Part shown: piece by piece, positions 26,198 through 34,085 of the stretch
Layout of the letters: the number at the start of each line of letters is the position of its first letter
How positions within the stretch are numbered: position 1 is the first letter of the stretch
From: Flavobacteriales bacterium UBA2104
GTDB lineage: Bacteria > Bacteroidota > Bacteroidia > Flavobacteriales_D > Crocinitomicaceae
Direction of reading: 5' to 3'
Length of the DNA stretch: 64,000 nucleotides
NCBI GenBank assembly: GCA_002331485.1
Contig: DCYS01000032.1
Coordinates: forward strand, 62,728-126,727
Made by a program: the position numbers and the translations under genes
Notes under the pieces: model-generated
Databases searched by the model: none
What the model was told of the DNA's origin: nothing
The model's input: only the letters and a program-made list of their open reading frames with translations

Positions 26198-26599
26198 TCA
26201 CTTTTCGAAGTGATCTTTTAAAGCATTCGTCATGTAGTTAAAAAGGTTCGTCAATGGTTTTTTTACCATCATTTTCAAGAAAGCATTAACCTCTCCATTG
26301 AAATCGATGTATCCTTCGGTTTTTCCAGATACATCTTTCATCATTATCGTCAAAGAAAATGGAAATGGAGACTTTTCACCAGATTTCATTTTGATCGAGG
26401 AGTTTGGCTCGAGTTCATCCTGAATTAAAGAGATCGTAATCCCCCCCTGAACTTTGAACGAGCATTTGTTTTCATCTCCTTCAAAATCCTTCACTTCATT
26501 TTCAGGCAATAATTTACCAACGTTCTCTGCATTTGACAAAAACGTGTACACCTCCTGAACAGGAGCGTCAATGGTTGATTTCTCGCTTTTAATATTCAT
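26198..26599 (-). CDS. SRPBCC (CoxG/polyketide-cyclase-like) family protein
   Basis: 133 residues of the START/Bet v1-like helix-grip fold. Typical elements are IDAPVQEVYTFLSNAENVGKLL near the start and the C-terminal amphipathic helix LTNLFNYMTNALKDHFEK. I chose the ATG at 26599 (MNIKSEKSTI); a TTG three codons earlier, directly abutting pyrE, is possible. Proteins of this family bind hydrophobic ligands; nothing here shows which. It follows pyrE by 9 bases and is likely in the same transcript. A function in pyrimidine metabolism is not implied. Confidence 0.82.
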   Translation of the reverse strand: MNIKSEKSTIDAPVQEVYTFLSNAENVGKLLPENEVKDFEGDENKCSFKVQGGITISLIQDELEPNSSIKMKSGEKSPFPFSLTIMMKDVSGKTEGYIDFNGEVNAFLKMMVKKPLTNLFNYMTNALKDHFEK

Positions 26600-26608
26600 A
26601 TCAGTCAA

Positions 26609-27250
26609 CTACTGTCCCCAAACTTCAGGACGATTTCTCCATTTTTTTAACGAAACCAGGTCTTCGTTAGATATCGCACCTTGTTCTAGTGCCCGTTCCG
26701 TTAATATCTCATAATTAGATAAAACTTTCAATGGGCATTTAGCTTCATCAAATCGTTTTGCTGCCTCATCAAACCCATACGAAAATATGGCAACTACTGC
26801 TTTAACGTTTAACCCACCTTCACGCAATGCTTCAACTGCTTTTAAACTACTACCTCCAGTAGAGATCAAGTCTTCTATAACAACTACATTATGACCTTCA
26901 TGGTATTCGCCTTCAATTTGATTTCCTAAACCATGTTTCTTGGCTGCTGAACGTACATAAATAAATGGTACACCTAATTCCTGAGCAACCAGTGCACCGT
27001 GAGCAATACCACCTGTTGCTACTCCCGCTATGACATCTGGTTTCCCATATTCATCAAGGATCAACTGAGTAAAGCTTTGTCTTATGAATGTTCTAACATT
27101 AGGATATGATAACGTTTTTCGATTATCACAATAAATTGGTGATTTCCAACCTGAAGACCATGTAAATGGGTCATTTGGTTGAAGCTTAACGGCTTTTATC
27201 TGTAATAGAAATTCCGCTATCTTTGTGGCATTATCAGTATCCGTAATCAT
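26609..27250 (-). CDS. pyrE: orotate phosphoribosyltransferase
   Basis: 213 residues catalysing orotate + PRPP to OMP in pyrimidine synthesis. The PRPP-binding loop is VVVIEDLISTGGSSLKAVEA (about 121-140), with the acidic pair and the Thr-Gly-Gly-Ser phosphate loop. WSSGWKSPIYCDNRKTLSYP (about 30-50) is the orotate-binding part typical of PyrE. The start ATG is only eight bases from the ATG of the divergent Nudix gene, so the promoters of the two must lie inside each other's coding sequence or overlap. Confidence 0.95.
   Translation of the reverse strand: MITDTDNATKIAEFLLQIKAVKLQPNDPFTWSSGWKSPIYCDNRKTLSYPNVRTFIRQSFTQLILDEYGKPDVIAGVATGGIAHGALVAQELGVPFIYVRSAAKKHGLGNQIEGEYHEGHNVVVIEDLISTGGSSLKAVEALREGGLNVKAVVAIFSYGFDEAAKRFDEAKCPLKVLSNYEILTERALEQGAISNEDLVSLKKWRNRPEVWGQ
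27219..27226 (+). promoter_or_regulatory. candidate -7 box for the Nudix gene, inside pyrE
   Basis: TATCTTTG, a full match to TAnnTTTG, 32 bases upstream of the Nudix ATG and located within the first codons of pyrE on the opposite strand. Confidence 0.45.
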
Positions 27251-27258
27251 GGTTGCAA

Positions 27259-27870
27259 ATGTATAAAGTTTTTGTAGATAAGTCTTTTCTGCACTTCAAA
27301 AAGAACGAAAAGTTTTCAACGAACGTTGGCCAAGAATACCTTCCTTCTCTTGATCCCGAGAATCTTGAAGAATTCCGTCAATATTTGAATAATAAATCTC
27401 AATCTGAAACAGGGTACATTAATTCTCCAGATCCACTAAAGTCTTTAAGATCATTTTTTAATAAATTCAAATGGATAGAAGCCGCAGGTGGACTAGTTCA
27501 GCATGAAGAAAGCGGAAAGTTCTTGTTTATTTATAGAAACGAAATGTGGGATCTTCCAAAAGGAAAAGTGGAGAAAAATGAATCTATTGAAAGTGCTGCC
27601 ATTAGGGAGGTTCGAGAAGAGTGTGGAATAAGATCACTTGATATTACAGGGGTACTCTCTCCTACATTTCACGTCTATTTCGCGTACGATCATTTTTGGA
27701 TCAAAAAAACAAGCTGGTTTAAAATGCAAACAAATGAAATGAATTTCTCTCCTCAAATTGATGAAGGAATAACAAAGATCCAGCTATTTCCAAAAGAAGA
27801 GGTTTCATCCATCAAAGCTTTGACATACGCTAGCCTTAACGATGTTATTGACGAAGGAATATTTAAATGA
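27259..27870 (+). CDS. Nudix hydrolase
   Basis: 203 residues. The Nudix box is complete: GKVEKNESIESAAIREVREE followed by CGI, matching Gx5Ex7REUxEExGU, at about residues 96-118. The first ~75 residues (MYKVFVDKSFLHF onwards) form an extra N-terminal domain usual in Bacteroidetes Nudix proteins of this type. The enzyme hydrolyses a nucleoside diphosphate linked to another group; substrate unknown. ATG at 27259 is preferred over TTG at 27253. Its end overlaps the end of the convergent OmpA-like gene by 8 bases. Confidence 0.9.
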   Translation: MYKVFVDKSFLHFKKNEKFSTNVGQEYLPSLDPENLEEFRQYLNNKSQSETGYINSPDPLKSLRSFFNKFKWIEAAGGLVQHEESGKFLFIYRNEMWDLPKGKVEKNESIESAAIREVREECGIRSLDITGVLSPTFHVYFAYDHFWIKKTSWFKMQTNEMNFSPQIDEGITKIQLFPKEEVSSIKALTYASLNDVIDEGIFK

Positions 27871-28726
27871 ATTTAAAGTCTACTCTCCTATTCCGTTGCT
27901 TACCATCTGGGGTTGCATTCGAATCTACTGGCTGACTTTCTCCTTTAAAATCGATCTCAAGTTTCTCTGACTCTATTCCTCTTGATTTAAAATAATCCTT
28001 TATTGCTTTAGCTCTTCTTTCTGAAAGTCCGATATTATATTCATCAGTACCAACAGCGTCGGTATGTCCGATCACCTCTACACGAAGATCATGAATTCCT
28101 CCCAGGATCCTGGCGAGCTTATTTAAATATGCATGGTGTTCAGGACGAATCTCTGACTTATCATGATCAAAATAGATTGGTTCGAACTTAAAGTTCTTTC
28201 GCTCCATCTCAAGAATATTTGGTGCTGGATACCCATTAGAATAATTTTCTGCAAAACGTTTTTTCCATAGATGAGACGCACTATTCTCTTGATCCTTATT
28301 GATCTCACCATCCGTCTTGTACAGCACTACTTTTCCCATCACCCCACGGCAATCAGAACTCTTGAAAGTTCCAGATAAATAACCAGATGAATCAATGTAC
28401 TTCAACTCATAGTTCAATTTACATTTGGGTGCGTCTCTAGTTTCCGAAGAATTTCGAACATAGTCCTCCTGAAGTATCACCTTTCCCTGATCAATTTCAC
28501 CTTCAAAGGATTTAAAGACCATATCCGACTGATCAAGGATCTCTATACGAGTTCTTCCAGTTAGTTTATTATCCGACTTTTCTAAGTATACGTAGAGAAC
28601 ATCAGCTTTCTTAGGGGAAGGATCATTGAGCATAATCATTCCTTTCCATAGCCCTTCATAGTTCGGCTGAGCTATTGAGGTCTGGCTAAAAACCAAGAGA
28701 AACAAGAAAATCAAGAGTAATTTCAT
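27863..28726 (-). CDS. exported OmpA-family protein
   Basis: 287 residues: signal peptide (MKLLLIFLFLLVFSQTSIAQ), a beta-rich N-terminal half that looks like a ligand-binding or lipocalin-like domain (YEGLWKGMIMLNDPSPKKAD, VLQEDYVRNSS, YLSGTFKSSDCRG), and a C-terminal OmpA/MotB peptidoglycan-binding domain (about 178-287). The peptidoglycan-contact residues are present in VEVIGHTDAVGTDEYN and LSERRAKAIKDYF, with the final NRRVDFKFI. It probably tethers the envelope to the cell wall. The N-terminal domain is not assigned to a named family. Confidence 0.85.
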   Translation of the reverse strand: MKLLLIFLFLLVFSQTSIAQPNYEGLWKGMIMLNDPSPKKADVLYVYLEKSDNKLTGRTRIEILDQSDMVFKSFEGEIDQGKVILQEDYVRNSSETRDAPKCKLNYELKYIDSSGYLSGTFKSSDCRGVMGKVVLYKTDGEINKDQENSASHLWKKRFAENYSNGYPAPNILEMERKNFKFEPIYFDHDKSEIRPEHHAYLNKLARILGGIHDLRVEVIGHTDAVGTDEYNIGLSERRAKAIKDYFKSRGIESEKLEIDFKGESQPVDSNATPDGKQRNRRVDFKFI

Positions 28727-28783
28727 ATCGTACTTGTTATTCGTAATTTTCCAAAAAATGTTCCAAAAGCATTGCTAAAAAAC

Positions 28784-28791
28784 TACTTTTG
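28784..28791 (+). promoter_or_regulatory. candidate -7 box for the GT9 gene
   Basis: TACTTTTG, a full match to TAnnTTTG, 19 bases before the ATG at 28811. It also argues against a start at 28772, since that would put the promoter inside the coding region. Confidence 0.45.
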
Positions 28792-28810
28792 TTCTGAGAG
28801 ATATAATTAT

Positions 28811-29788
28811 ATGGCGTGTTTTTTAATTATTCAGACTGCTTTTATTGGAGATGTTATTCTCTGTACCCCAGTGATCTCAGAATTAAAAAGGCTTTATCCT
28901 GATGCGAAGATCGATGTTGTTCTTCGAAAAGGGAATGAATCACTTTTAGCGCATCATCCAGATCTGAACGAGATCTTTGTATGGAATAAAACGAATGGGA
29001 AATACAAATCACTCCGAAAGATCATTCGCGATGTTCGTAAGAATACATACGATGAGGTGATCAACCTACAGCGTTTTCATAGTGCAGGATTGATCTGTAT
29101 GTTTTCTAGAGCTAAGAAAAAGATTGGTTTTACTTCTAATAAGTTTCCTTTCGTTTATAGCAAGCGTGTGAAACATAACATTGGAGACGGAACGCATGAA
29201 GTAGAAAGAAACTTAAGAACGATTCAACATCATGAAGGTGCTCGAGCTTTGGTTCGGCCTTCACTTTATCCAAGTGAACAGGATATTGCTATTGCTAGTG
29301 AAGTCAAGATCAACGAAGAAGAATATATATGTATGGCTCCTGCTTCAGTTTGGGAGACAAAAAAGCTACCTACTGAAAAATGGATCGAATTGGCTGGGAG
29401 GAAATCAGTTGAACACATAATATACCTTATCGGAGGACCTCAAGATTTCGATCTTTGTGAAAAAATCAGAAAAGCCTCAAACCCTAAAAAAGTCGTGAAC
29501 ACTTGTGGCAAATTAAGTTTGTTGCAAAGCGCTGCATTAATGAAAGAAGCAACCATGAATTATGTCAACGACTCTGGTCCAATGCATTTAGCATCTGCAG
29601 TTAATGCCAACACCACGGCTTTTTTCTGTTCGACAGTTCCGAGATTTGGATTTGGCCCGCTTTCCGATAACCATAAGATAGTAGAAACCCAGGAAAAACT
29701 CGATTGTCGACCATGCGGTTTACACGGCTATAAGAAATGTCCTGAAGGTCATTACAAATGTGGACAGGAGATCAGTGTTGATCTATGA
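28811..29788 (+). CDS. glycosyltransferase family 9 (heptosyltransferase-like)
   Basis: 325 residues of the ADP-heptose:LPS heptosyltransferase family. The start MACFLIIQTAFIGDVILCTP aligns with the family N-terminus, where an Asp in GDVIL is the proposed catalytic base. The nucleotide-sugar side has MAPASVWETKKLPTEKW and NDSGPMHLASAVNANTTAFF. The last ~50 residues contain several Cys (CRPCGLHGYKKCPEGHYKCG), a pattern seen in GT9 proteins of Bacteroidetes. It acts on the cytoplasmic side in LPS core or other glycan synthesis. Single gene with its own promoter. Confidence 0.88.
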   Translation: MACFLIIQTAFIGDVILCTPVISELKRLYPDAKIDVVLRKGNESLLAHHPDLNEIFVWNKTNGKYKSLRKIIRDVRKNTYDEVINLQRFHSAGLICMFSRAKKKIGFTSNKFPFVYSKRVKHNIGDGTHEVERNLRTIQHHEGARALVRPSLYPSEQDIAIASEVKINEEEYICMAPASVWETKKLPTEKWIELAGRKSVEHIIYLIGGPQDFDLCEKIRKASNPKKVVNTCGKLSLLQSAALMKEATMNYVNDSGPMHLASAVNANTTAFFCSTVPRFGFGPLSDNHKIVETQEKLDCRPCGLHGYKKCPEGHYKCGQEISVDL

Positions 29789-29795
29789 TTAAGTC

Positions 29796-31850
29796 CTATC
29801 GTTCTACTTGTACAGCACCGTGTTCCTCTACTTCTTGCCCTTTGATCGTGGTAATATTAACTTTATAGAAATATGTTCCATCATTCACGTATTTGCCTCC
29901 CTCAGTGGTTCCATCCCATTTAAAATCAGGATCATTGAACGTTCTTACAACATTTCCCCATCGATTTAAAATAACGATCTCGAAGTTTTCGATTGTCTGT
30001 TTCGCCTGTAAATAATTCAAGTAGAAATCATCATTTGTATTATCTCCATTCGGAGTAAAAATATTTGGAACCTGAATAACTAAGTCTTCGAACTCAACAG
30101 TTATCACTAGAGTATAAGATCCTTCACAACCTGCAGCTGAAGTACCATAAAGCGTGACTGGATAATCCCCAGGTTCTGTAAATGTTTCAGTAACAGTATC
30201 ATTCAGTGAATTTGAAGTATTTCCATTCATGAAGTCCCACAAGTATGAACTTGCTCCAGTAGATTGGTTATAAAAATCAACCACCAATGGAGGTTCTCCA
30301 ACTTGCACATTACTTGAGAAAATAACATTCGGACCTGGATTTACCGTAATCGATTCAGTTAACGTATCGCTACAAGCTCCATCACTTTTTTCTATGATCA
30401 GTGTTACATCGTATGATCCACTTCCCGGGAAGGTAAAAGATGCATCTGTTTGTACTACAGTGTCATTTTCTGCAGTCTCAAAGATCCATTGCGAATTTTC
30501 ATAATTACCCAATGATTCGTTATCAAAAAATACTTCTTCACCTTCACATGCATCAGTAAAACTGAAATTTGCAAATGGTGAAGGCTCGATATCAATTATG
30601 ATCGTAGTATCTCCGATACAACCGTTTCCAGAATCTACAGTTAGCGTTACATTGTATACCCCCACCCCACTAAACTCGTGAGAAGGATTTTGGTCTGATG
30701 AACTTGCACCTTGATCATCAAAATCCCAATCCCAACTCGAAATAGTATATCCGTTGGGAACCGTTGTTTCATCAGTAAAGTAAGTAAATGCACCCTGACA
30801 TAGAGGATCAGCAGAAAAGGCAACATCTGGGATCGGATTCATCTCGAAAAACATTGTATCAGTAGCTGTACAGGCTGGAAAGTTCTGATCTACAATATCA
30901 ACATAATACTCTCCTGTAGTTACTCCCTGAGCACTACTCGTAGTTTCGCCAGTATTCCATAGATAATCATAACTTCCAGAGCCATTGATCGGATTTGAAG
31001 TAATATCATAGTCCTCTATTCCACATATAGAGGTATCATTTGGAAGATTCGCATCGAGATTTGAGAAAATAGTTATAGATGCCGAACAAGTATCTGAAGC
31101 TCCATCTGTATAGATTACATTATACGTTTCACTATTAGCGCTTAAACAAACACTCGTATCAGCGTTATTTGTAGTTCCATCAACGGCCCAGTCATAGTAA
31201 TAAGAACCACAGATCGTACCGCTCAGAACAACATTATCTATTCCCCAATGATCGTAAGTTGCTCCCGAACCAACGTCTTGAAACCATCTAAACCTTGTAT
31301 TGGCAGTTAACGCTCCTGCAGGCAGAGAATAACAGTATTCATTCCAAGTCGTAAGGACTGGATCGTTTCCTCCGTTTGGATCATGGTAATCTATTGTTAC
31401 CCATGTTGCACCACCATCTGTAGAATATTGTATATAAACACCTTCATCAGTTAGATCAGGGCCTTCACAGTTTCCAGAACCTCCTTGAACGGCATATTTC
31501 ATTTCAAAGCAGATCGTACCTCCACAAGAAATATCGTAATCAGTAGTTTCAAGCTCTCGGGGCTGAGATCCTTGTCCAAACCAGGCAGAAGCTGTTCCAT
31601 CTGGAGGAGCACCACATGGATTATTATAGATCAGCGTTGTGTTAGCTGTCCAACCAGCTCCGAGAGAGTTATTATTAAAATCCTCTTCGAGTAAAGGCAC
31701 TTCAGCTTCTCCTACGGCGGTTAGAGTAACACAGTCTCCACAAGCAATACTATCAGATGTGGTTTCAACTGATAATGAACATTGACTTCGGAGCGTATTC
31801 CCTACAAAAAATGAAATCACTGCAATTGGAATAACTTTTCTTAATCGCAT
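29796..31850 (-). CDS. T9SS-secreted surface protein with reelin-like and PKD domains
   Basis: 684 residues. After a signal peptide (to about residue 22) comes a beta domain (about 55-215) with GGTICFEMKYAVQGG, then an EGPDLTDEGVYIQYSTDGGA stretch and TWVTIDYHDP, resembling reelin subrepeats. PKD-like domains follow: SSWDWDFDDQGASSSDQNPS, SHEFSGVGVYNVTL, SLWDFMNGNTSNS-type units. The C-terminus (about 590-684) is a gliding-motility-associated type-B sorting domain: VPNIFTPNGDNTNDDF, then VILNRWGNVVRTFND and GTYFYKVNI. It should be exported by the type IX system to the cell surface. The ligand is unknown; reelin-like assignment is by visual pattern only. Confidence 0.85.
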   Translation of the reverse strand: MRLRKVIPIAVISFFVGNTLRSQCSLSVETTSDSIACGDCVTLTAVGEAEVPLLEEDFNNNSLGAGWTANTTLIYNNPCGAPPDGTASAWFGQGSQPRELETTDYDISCGGTICFEMKYAVQGGSGNCEGPDLTDEGVYIQYSTDGGATWVTIDYHDPNGGNDPVLTTWNEYCYSLPAGALTANTRFRWFQDVGSGATYDHWGIDNVVLSGTICGSYYYDWAVDGTTNNADTSVCLSANSETYNVIYTDGASDTCSASITIFSNLDANLPNDTSICGIEDYDITSNPINGSGSYDYLWNTGETTSSAQGVTTGEYYVDIVDQNFPACTATDTMFFEMNPIPDVAFSADPLCQGAFTYFTDETTVPNGYTISSWDWDFDDQGASSSDQNPSHEFSGVGVYNVTLTVDSGNGCIGDTTIIIDIEPSPFANFSFTDACEGEEVFFDNESLGNYENSQWIFETAENDTVVQTDASFTFPGSGSYDVTLIIEKSDGACSDTLTESITVNPGPNVIFSSNVQVGEPPLVVDFYNQSTGASSYLWDFMNGNTSNSLNDTVTETFTEPGDYPVTLYGTSAAGCEGSYTLVITVEFEDLVIQVPNIFTPNGDNTNDDFYLNYLQAKQTIENFEIVILNRWGNVVRTFNDPDFKWDGTTEGGKYVNDGTYFYKVNITTIKGQEVEEHGAVQVER

Positions 31851-32260
31851 TATAGGTAGATAATATTAAATGAAACAAACTCAACATTTTTTTCGGATAG
31901 CTTTTTACCGCTATTACCGATGTTGAACGATTTAAATAAGGTTAGATCCCTTCGAGAGTCCCTATCTCCTGAAATTGATTCTCCAGGATTCAAAGTGATT
32001 TTTTCTGAACTATCTGAAGTTATTAGTTGATCATCAATTTTGTATTTAAATGAAACAACAAACGAAACCTTACTTTTGGAAGTATTCTTAAAAGTAAATT
32101 TGTAAAAGTCGTAGAATCGGTCATTGGATTCGTCTGACATCTTCTCAATTTGAGAGGAAACTTGCAAATTATCGTCTTTAAAAGACAAATTATCTTGAGC
32201 TTTCAACAATCCATTACAACTCAAAACAATAAAAAATAAAAATGTACAAATTTGTTTCAT
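31850..32260 (-). CDS. small exported protein of unknown function
   Basis: 136 residues with a signal peptide (MKQICTFLFFIVLSCNGLLK then AQ). The ATG at 32260 is chosen over a TTG four codons upstream. The mature part is short and beta-rich, FKNTSKSKVSFVVSFKYK and LNPGESISGDRDSRRDL. Its stop and the start of the T9SS protein share a base (TAATG), so the two are translated together; the small protein could be a chaperone or partner of the surface protein, but that is only inferred from the overlap. Confidence 0.65.
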   Translation of the reverse strand: MKQICTFLFFIVLSCNGLLKAQDNLSFKDDNLQVSSQIEKMSDESNDRFYDFYKFTFKNTSKSKVSFVVSFKYKIDDQLITSDSSEKITLNPGESISGDRDSRRDLTLFKSFNIGNSGKKLSEKNVEFVSFNIIYL

Positions 32261-32285
32261 TCTAGCTTTCAATAAATTAGATTCA

Positions 32286-32314
32286 AAAACCCTAGAATCC
32301 CCGTGAATTCTGGG
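32286..32314 (-). terminator. terminator-like hairpin after the ettA-pepD-DUF3820 operon
   Basis: Minus strand: CCCAGAAT pairs with ATTCT-A-GGG (one bulged A), loop TCACGGGG, followed by TTTTTG. It lies 79 bases past the DUF3820 stop and before the next minus-strand gene. Confidence 0.5.
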
Positions 32315-32392
32315 AACAAAGATACAGAGGTCTGTACAAAAAACAGAATAAATAAGTAATCAAGTTAGCAAAATAACTAAATTGATTATGTC

Positions 32393-32620
32393 TTACTTAT
32401 ATTTAACAAGAGGTTTGATTAAATGTTCCAGACCATTTACTTTGATCTCGTGCATCATCCTGAGTTGATCTCCTAATTTACCTTTAGGAAAACCTTTTTT
32501 ATTAAACCATACGTAATATGGTTCAGGTATATCAACTAAAAAATGCCCTTTGTATTTACCAAAGGGCATTTTCATATTTGCAAGTCTGATCAACTCTTCT
32601 CTATTTGAAGCTTGATTCAT
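32393..32620 (-). CDS. DUF3820 family small protein
   Basis: 75 residues. The DUF3820 core is FGKYKGHFLVDIPEPYYVWF followed by NKKGFPKGKLGDQLRMMHEI. Family members are sometimes described as quorum-sensing-regulated virulence factors; that label comes from Pseudomonas and does not transfer to this organism. The start overlaps the pepD stop by 4 bases (ATGA), so it is co-translated with that peptidase. Role unknown. Confidence 0.85.
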   Translation of the reverse strand: MNQASNREELIRLANMKMPFGKYKGHFLVDIPEPYYVWFNKKGFPKGKLGDQLRMMHEIKVNGLEHLIKPLVKYK

Positions 32621-34071
32621 TTTTTCGGAATACTTTTTAATACCTGAAGTAAGTAACCCCAGAATTTCTCAACAGATTCGATACTCGCACATTCATCTGG
32701 TGAATGAGCATGTTTAATGGTTGGTCCAAATGAGATCATATCTACATCTGGTAAGTGAGTACCTAAAATCCCACACTCTAAGCCTGCATGACAGGCTTTA
32801 ATATCTGGCTCTTCTTTGAAGCGTTCTCGATAGATCTCCGCCATAGTCTTTAAGATCGGAGAGTCTGGATTTGGTTCCCATCCAGGGTAATCTCCTGATT
32901 GCTCGACCTCTGCACCGAGAAGATCGAATGGACTTCTAACTGTTGTTGCCACGTCAGTTTTAGTAGATTCTACACTACTTCTTTGAAGAGATTTTGTTGT
33001 AAATACACCATCTTTTATAATCACTTGAGCAAGTGATGAAGAGGTTTCTACAAGATTATCAAACTTCAAGCTCATTTTAAATACTCCATTATGAACTGCG
33101 TTTAAAGCATGAAGCATTTCGATACGCTCTTCTCCTGCTACCATTTGATCAGGAGTATCTATCTCAGTAATTTCAATTCTAATATCAGTTTCTACAGGAT
33201 CATATTCACGAGCAAACATCTCTTGCATTTCTTTAACATGACTTTTAAATCCATCTACATGACGTCTCAACAAAGACACAACAGCAACAGCCTCTCTTGG
33301 AATAGCATTTCTTAATCCACCACCCTCGAATGAGTGAAGCATGCAGTCTGAAGTTGCAAGTGTTAAAAGACGTGCCATCAATTTATTCGCATTTGCGCGA
33401 CCTTGATCAATATCCATTCCTGAATGTCCTCCCTTCAAACCTTTGATCTCAACTTTAAAAGCTTGAGTATCCTCTAAAGAATATAACTGCTCGTATTCGT
33501 ATCTTGTGTTTGTATCAATACCTCCTGCACAACCGATACTCAGTTCATCATCATCTTCAGTATCCAGATTAAGAAGGATTTCACCATCATAGTAAGATGG
33601 ATCCAATTCCTTCGCTCCTGTCATACCTGTTTCTTCATCCACTGTAAACATAGCTTCTAATGCAGGATGATCTATATCTGTGGATGCCAAAAGGCCCATA
33701 ATAGTTGCTACACCTAATCCATTATCAGCTCCAAGCGTAGTTCCTTTCGCCGTTACCCATCCATTATCGATCATCATCTCAATACCTTGCGTATCGAAAT
33801 CGAAATCAGTATCATTATTTTTTTGATGAACCATGTCCAGGTGCGACTGTAAGATGACCGTTTTACGATCCTCCATCCCAGCACTTGCAGGCTTCTTAAT
33901 GATCACGTTCCCAATTTTGTCTTTATGGGTTTCTAATCCGAGATTTTCACCAAATTCGATCATGAATTGGATCACTCTCTCCTCTTTCTTACTTGCCCTT
34001 GGTACAGCATTTAGGTTACAAAAATTCTCCCAAATTGCTTTTGGTTCTAATTCTCTAACTTCTTTTGACAT
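32617..34071 (-). CDS. pepD: aminoacyl-histidine dipeptidase (peptidase D), M20C
   Basis: 484-residue cytoplasmic metallopeptidase that cleaves Xaa-His dipeptides (carnosinase-like). Metal-site motifs of M20 are visible: VILQSHLDMVHQ (first His), TTLGADNGLGVATIMG (bridging Asp), and AMFTVDEETGMTG (Glu-Glu pair with the general base), and a C-terminal His in FGPTIKHAHSPDE. A small dimerisation domain sits between about residues 195 and 385. It lies 14 bases after ettA and overlaps the DUF3820 gene. Confidence 0.93.
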   Translation of the reverse strand: MSKEVRELEPKAIWENFCNLNAVPRASKKEERVIQFMIEFGENLGLETHKDKIGNVIIKKPASAGMEDRKTVILQSHLDMVHQKNNDTDFDFDTQGIEMMIDNGWVTAKGTTLGADNGLGVATIMGLLASTDIDHPALEAMFTVDEETGMTGAKELDPSYYDGEILLNLDTEDDDELSIGCAGGIDTNTRYEYEQLYSLEDTQAFKVEIKGLKGGHSGMDIDQGRANANKLMARLLTLATSDCMLHSFEGGGLRNAIPREAVAVVSLLRRHVDGFKSHVKEMQEMFAREYDPVETDIRIEITEIDTPDQMVAGEERIEMLHALNAVHNGVFKMSLKFDNLVETSSSLAQVIIKDGVFTTKSLQRSSVESTKTDVATTVRSPFDLLGAEVEQSGDYPGWEPNPDSPILKTMAEIYRERFKEEPDIKACHAGLECGILGTHLPDVDMISFGPTIKHAHSPDECASIESVEKFWGYLLQVLKSIPKK

Positions 34072-34085
34072 TAATCTGTAAATTT

